From NCBI GenBank assembly GCA_020052135.1, contig JAGVPS010000013.1, positions 1 to 8,726 of the forward strand: a stretch of DNA of 8,726 nucleotides, written 5' to 3'. The first letter of the stretch is position 1, and each line of letters opens with the position of its first letter. Both the position numbers and the translations under genes were made by a program. Positions 4,817 through 8,726 of the stretch are shown in pieces. Below the pieces are notes generated by a model. That model was not told the origin of the DNA and searched no databases. It saw only the letters and a program-made list of their open reading frames with translations. The stretch is from Minisyncoccota bacterium. Its GTDB lineage: Bacteria > Patescibacteriota > Minisyncoccia > UBA6257 > 1-14-0-10-40-38.

Positions 4817-7800
4817 ATGAATACATATCAGCGAGGAAGGTTGCTGAGTTCATTTTTCTCAGGACTACTCATTATTAACCTTGTTTTCCCTCCTTCAGTA
4901 TTTGGGCAGGTGAGTATCAATGAAAATACTGCACCTCAGGTTACCGAGCCAACGTCTTCTGCGGTAAAAACTCTTGAAGATATACAGCCTGAAACGGTAA
5001 GTGAGAGGCCAGGAAGAGACGCAGAGATTCTATCCCCCGAACCTCAACCGTTACCGGAAGAGAGAGAAATTTCTCGACCTGATAGACGAGATAATCGTCC
5101 ACGAAATGATAGTAGCAGAAGAAGTAATAATGCCTCTCCCGAATCAGCAAATGATCCACCCTATAGCACGGTACAGCCAAATGCGGAGGTAAAACAATTG
5201 AAGCCAGAAGTTGATCTTTCGTCGGGCGCTCTCGTGTATCGCTATCCGATCCAGCTTCCGCCAGGGAGAAATGGATTTACTCCGGATCTTTCGCTCGTAT
5301 ACAACTCGCAAGACCGTAGTGATGGTTCGTATATAGGTTTTGGCTGGAGTTTAGATATTCCCTATATTATTAGGGAGAACCGACATGGTAATGAGGTGAT
5401 GTATGATGCAGAGTATGAAAGTTTTTCATCATCGTTGGATGGACCACTCATTCTAATTTCCGGAAATGAGTATACGCCGAAAGTTGATAATGGTTCTTTT
5501 CACCTCTACAGGCGTACGGTTACCGAAGGAGTGGATTCTTGGGAGTTTACAGCGAAGGATGGAACCACCTATACCTTCGGCGGCGCAGGTGATGCGCGGC
5601 AAACCTTCCCGAGTAACCCAATTACGTATCGGTGGATGCTCAAGACAATCCAAAATACGCATGGCGATGCAATCACCTTTCTCTATTCAAAAGATCAAGG
5701 CCAGATTTATCCAGACAAAATTGAGTACGCATATCAAGCGCTCAACCCACTAACTATCCCAACGTTTTCAGCGCACATTATTCTAGAAGATCGTCCCGAT
5801 GATCATACGTCATACTTGAGTAGCTTCGAAATTACAACTGCAAAACGTCTAAAAACTATTCAATTAAAGCAGGAAGGAAATCTGTTTACGCAATATGATT
5901 TCGCGTACAACGCGGACGACGTCAATGGGCGCTCTCTTTTAGCCACAATCATTAACAACGGCTTTGATGGGGTGAGTACAACGACATTGCCCGCTACGAG
6001 ATTTACTTACACACCTAACAATCTTTCATTAACACTCAACGGAGCTCCTGGGAACATAAGTGAACTTGATTACACCGATGGCATTGTTATGACCGAGGTG
6101 AATGGAGATAGTTATGTTGACATACTCCAGTCCTCGCATATTGATTCACCAGCCACAGACAAAAAGAAAGTATGGCTCAATAACGGCAATTCCAGTGTTT
6201 TGAATCCCAGCTTTTTCTCTCTTGCTACCTCAGTTTGGCAGATTCCCAATATAGCCACTACTTCAAACCCGATCTTCATCTGTGCGCGTCCCACCGCAAC
6301 TGATCCATGCAATGCGACGGGAGCAACCATATTTGATCTTCAGGGAGATGTGCGAGTCGATTTCGCCCGTGGACCCGGCTTTTTCTACAGCAATTCAAGC
6401 GCCAACCTGAACACCGGGAACGGATGGTTGTACGAGTCAAGCTGGGATGACCACATTCCAGAGCTAGATCCGCACATTGATCGGAGGCCACTCCTCGCCG
6501 ACATGAATGGAGATGGCCTTATAGATCACTCCTTTTTTATCAAGGAGAGCGAGGATCTTATTTTTGCATTCGATAAGAACACGGGTTCGTCAATAATACC
6601 CGCTATGAGCGGGATATCCTCGATCCCCGACTACTTTGGCCTCCGAATGGCTGACGTAAACCACGACGGGCTAGCCGACATCTATCGGGCGTACCGGAAG
6701 CCAGGTGGCATATACGATGTCAGTATTTTTATCAACACCAGCTTCTACACGAATGGCTTTCAAAAAGATATCGATTGGATTCTGCCGGTGGATAGCGGTG
6801 TATCGGATGCAACGGTATTTGAGGATTCGAGTTCTGGAACGACTGATGCATTCCTCGCAGACTTGAATGGCGATGATCTTCCCGATTTTATAGATGGTTT
6901 TGACGGGACAGTATATCTCCATAGTGGCAATAAGGCATATGCCACGACAACGCTCACTCTTGGGGGTCACGGCTCTAAAGTTACAAGGACCGTAGGCGAC
7001 ATTGATGGCAATGGCCTCCTCGATGTCCTATACAACAACTGTGATTTGGAATGTTTTTCAGAAGTTTACTTCAACACAGGCATTATTCCCGGCTTGCTCT
7101 CTCAGATTACGCTACCGACGGGCGGTAGCATTAATGTCACGTACAAAGCTTCTCCCCAATATAAATCAAGCGGCAACCCCCTCAATCCAAAGCTTCCCCT
7201 TACTATTCAAACTGTTGAACATATTATAGAAAGCGATCCGGTTTTTGAAACCGTTGACACAACGACGTACTCGTACGCTGGCGGCTCATACTACTTCGAC
7301 GAAACCGACCTCTTTAATAGAAGATTTGCTGGATTTGAGACTGTTACAAAAACTCTTCCGGACAGTTCTAAAGAGATTAGCTATTTTCACCAAGGCAATG
7401 CAACAAATATTGCACTCTATGAGTTTGATGATAAACCGGCAAAAATTGGCAAACAGTTCCGTACCGATATCCTCGATGCGTCTGGTAATCTTATAACACG
7501 CACAACGACTAAATTTAACAACCCTGAAATTTTAACGGGACGCTTCTTCGTGTATCCGAATGAGCGTGTCACAGAAACATTCGATGGTAACAACACACAT
7601 CGAGATAGTGCTATTATCTATGCATTTGACGAAGCGACGGGTAATCTACAGGATGAAATCAACTACGGTGAGGTAGAAGTCACTGGCACTCCATTCGAAT
7701 GGAATAATGCAACGGTGGGAGATATTATCTCAACACTCTATACTTATGCGACAGACGGGGGAGCAATGCAGTTGCTTAAATTAAAACGGGTAAAAGAGGG

Positions 7801-8726
7801 GCTATTTACTATAGTCAAAGAAACTCGCATCACCTACGACAACCTCGCCTTTGGTCAAGTTGTCTTAGGGAGTCCGACGAAGATCGAGAATCTTATCACT
7901 GGTTCAACCTACGCCTCAACTACAAAAACTTATAACAACTTTGGACTCCTCGTCTCTGAGCGCGATCCAAACAACAATCTCTCAACATATGAATATGATG
8001 CTTTTAACCTCTATCCTGCGACAACCACGAACGCGCTATGGCAAACAACCTCATATCAATACGATTACACAGCCGGGAAGCCAAAACGGGTAACCGATCC
8101 GAACGGACAAGTTCAGGAAACAGTCTTTGATAATTTTGATCGTATAATTCAAGAAAAAGTTCCTAATCCAGCTACTGGTTCCTTGATAGTGGCGCAGTCA
8201 ATCAAATACATTGACACCTCAAATCAAGTTGCTGTTATGGCAACAACAACTCTTTCCGCTTCCCTTGCCGCTGAAGGGATCCAATACATGGATGGTTTTG
8301 GGCGGGTTATTCAGACGAGGAATCGTGCTGAAGATCAAAACGGCATGACAACCTACGCGGTGCGTGACATCACGTATGGTAATCAAGGCCGCGTATCTAA
8401 AGAATCACTTCCATACTTCAGCGCGGGATCAGCGCGAACAGTGGCAACGACTACCGCATCTTTATACACAACATACACCTATGATGCCGTGGGTCGGGTG
8501 CTCACGACCACAAACAGCTTAGGAGCTACTACGGCTGTCTACGACGACTGGTCTGCAACAACCACTGATCCGCTTGGACACAAAAAAGGCGTTGTTCGTG
8601 ATGCCTTCGGTAGATTAGCAGGAGTAACTGAAATTTTAGGTGAAGATGGAGGTACTGCAAACACTTATGCAATAGATCTTGAACGAGATTCTAACCAGTA
8701 CATACAAGCTTCAGATTCCACATCAC
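4817..8726 (+). CDS. Secreted Rhs/SpvB/Tc-toxin-B-like giant protein (3' end outside window)
   Basis: An uninterrupted frame of 1303 codons runs off the right edge. Residues 1-30 form a signal peptide: R6/R8, then hydrophobic FFSGLLIINLVF and a likely cleavage after VFG30. Residues 31-130 are a Pro-, Glu-, Arg- and Ser-rich, probably disordered linker. An SpvB-like domain starts at 132 (VDLSSGALVYRYPI, LPPGRNGFTPDLSLVYNSQ, GFGWSLD around W177). A beta-propeller-like region carries FG-GAP/VCBS-type calcium-binding loops of the D-x-N-x-D-G kind: EVNGDSYVD (427-435), DMNGDGLID (562-570), DVNHDGLAD (613-621), DLNGDDLPD (682-690), DIDGNGLLD (728-736). Next comes a TcdB-middle-like segment with LPTGGSINVTYKAS, then RRFAGFETVTKTLPD (from 835) and YFHQGN. 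Rhs/YD-type repeats follow from about 1007 to the edge (YEYDAFNLYPATTTN, TYDAVGRVLTTTNSLGATT). This is the order seen in TcB proteins, whose Rhs shell encloses a C-terminal toxin. The C-terminus, which would show toxin or adhesin, is not in the window. Confidence 0.93.
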   Translation, partial: MNTYQRGRLLSSFFSGLLIINLVFPPSVFGQVSINENTAPQVTEPTSSAVKTLEDIQPETVSERPGRDAEILSPEPQPLPEEREISRPDRRDNRPRNDSSRRSNNASPESANDPPYSTVQPNAEVKQLKPEVDLSSGALVYRYPIQLPPGRNGFTPDLSLVYNSQDRSDGSYIGFGWSLDIPYIIRENRHGNEVMYDAEYESFSSSLDGPLILISGNEYTPKVDNGSFHLYRRTVTEGVDSWEFTAKDGTTYTFGGAGDARQTFPSNPITYRWMLKTIQNTHGDAITFLYSKDQGQIYPDKIEYAYQALNPLTIPTFSAHIILEDRPDDHTSYLSSFEITTAKRLKTIQLKQEGNLFTQYDFAYNADDVNGRSLLATIINNGFDGVSTTTLPATRFTYTPNNLSLTLNGAPGNISELDYTDGIVMTEVNGDSYVDILQSSHIDSPATDKKKVWLNNGNSSVLNPSFFSLATSVWQIPNIATTSNPIFICARPTATDPCNATGATIFDLQGDVRVDFARGPGFFYSNSSANLNTGNGWLYESSWDDHIPELDPHIDRRPLLADMNGDGLIDHSFFIKESEDLIFAFDKNTGSSIIPAMSGISSIPDYFGLRMADVNHDGLADIYRAYRKPGGIYDVSIFINTSFYTNGFQKDIDWILPVDSGVSDATVFEDSSSGTTDAFLADLNGDDLPDFIDGFDGTVYLHSGNKAYATTTLTLGGHGSKVTRTVGDIDGNGLLDVLYNNCDLECFSEVYFNTGIIPGLLSQITLPTGGSINVTYKASPQYKSSGNPLNPKLPLTIQTVEHIIESDPVFETVDTTTYSYAGGSYYFDETDLFNRRFAGFETVTKTLPDSSKEISYFHQGNATNIALYEFDDKPAKIGKQFRTDILDASGNLITRTTTKFNNPEILTGRFFVYPNERVTETFDGNNTHRDSAIIYAFDEATGNLQDEINYGEVEVTGTPFEWNNATVGDIISTLYTYATDGGAMQLLKLKRVKEGLFTIVKETRITYDNLAFGQVVLGSPTKIENLITGSTYASTTKTYNNFGLLVSERDPNNNLSTYEYDAFNLYPATTTNALWQTTSYQYDYTAGKPKRVTDPNGQVQETVFDNFDRIIQEKVPNPATGSLIVAQSIKYIDTSNQVAVMATTTLSASLAAEGIQYMDGFGRVIQTRNRAEDQNGMTTYAVRDITYGNQGRVSKESLPYFSAGSARTVATTTASLYTTYTYDAVGRVLTTTNSLGATTAVYDDWSATTTDPLGHKKGVVRDAFGRLAGVTEILGEDGGTANTYAIDLERDSNQYIQASDSTS
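6497..7024 (+). other. FG-GAP/VCBS-type calcium-loop repeats inside the Rhs-like protein
   Basis: Four acidic loops with the D-x-[ND]-x-[DN]-[GD]-x-x-D pattern begin at residues 562, 613, 682 and 728 (nucleotides 6500, 6647, 6860 and 6998). A fifth, weaker one (EVNGDSYVD) lies earlier at residue 427 (from 6095). Spacings of 51, 69 and 46 residues fit blades of a beta-propeller. In Tc toxin B subunits a propeller in this position binds the A subunit; whether that holds here is unknown. Confidence 0.75.

Noticed and set aside
7250..7262. A TTGACA-containing stretch resembling the right arm of the operator
   Set aside because: It lies inside the coding region, has no left arm and no -10 box at the right distance.
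5001..7496. Several short frames on both strands inside the Rhs-like gene
   Set aside because: The main frame is open without interruption from 4817 to the window edge and carries domain motifs throughout.

Overview
The window reads as a stretch of a small bacterial genome with the standard genetic code: TGA is used as a real stop by two genes. The most likely source is a candidate-phyla-radiation (Patescibacteria/Parcubacteria-type) organism. This is an inference from the set of genes: stand-alone receiver domains, a TrmB-family regulator, a divergent Gre-like factor, an N-terminally short release factor, and a very large secreted Rhs/Tc-like protein. Other small-genome lineages are possible. 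No RNA genes, insertion sequences or CRISPR arrays were seen.

Left part (1-1567): the 5' end of a class-I peptide release factor gene (prfA-like) runs leftward out of the window from position 224, behind a good promoter (TTGACC-18-TATGAT). Diverging from it is a tight rightward operon of two tandem single-domain response regulators (287-685 and 692-1084) and a Nudix-fold protein whose catalytic Nudix box is badly degenerate (1102-1518). The operon ends in a clear intrinsic terminator (1544-1567).

Middle part (1570-3400): an ABC exporter of the fused membrane plus ATPase type. It is split into two reading frames (1584-2447 and 2435-3400) by a -1 frame change in TM5, between an A7 tract (2363-2369) that forms a perfect A_AAA_AAA slippery heptamer and a T6 tract (2389-2394). 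Apart from that the ATPase is complete.

Right part (3411-8726): a divergent GreA/GreB-like factor (3479-3946), a TrmB-family winged-helix regulator (3979-4731), and a secreted Rhs/SpvB/Tc-toxin-B-like protein of at least 1303 residues (4817 to beyond the window). Two near-identical 19-bp palindromes of the form GTTGTCAAC-N-RTTGACAAC lie at 3411-3429 and 4770-4788. In each, the right arm supplies the TTGACA -35 box of the promoter, one for the Gre-like gene and one for the Rhs gene. The TrmB gene between them is the obvious candidate for the protein that binds them, so this part looks like a small regulon: regulator, elongation factor and large surface or secreted effector under one switch.

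A recurrent theme is transcripts predicted to start at or within a few bases of the start codon (release factor, ABC exporter, TrmB, Rhs). Only the Nudix gene has a recognisable Shine-Dalgarno sequence, which suggests heavy use of leaderless mRNAs.
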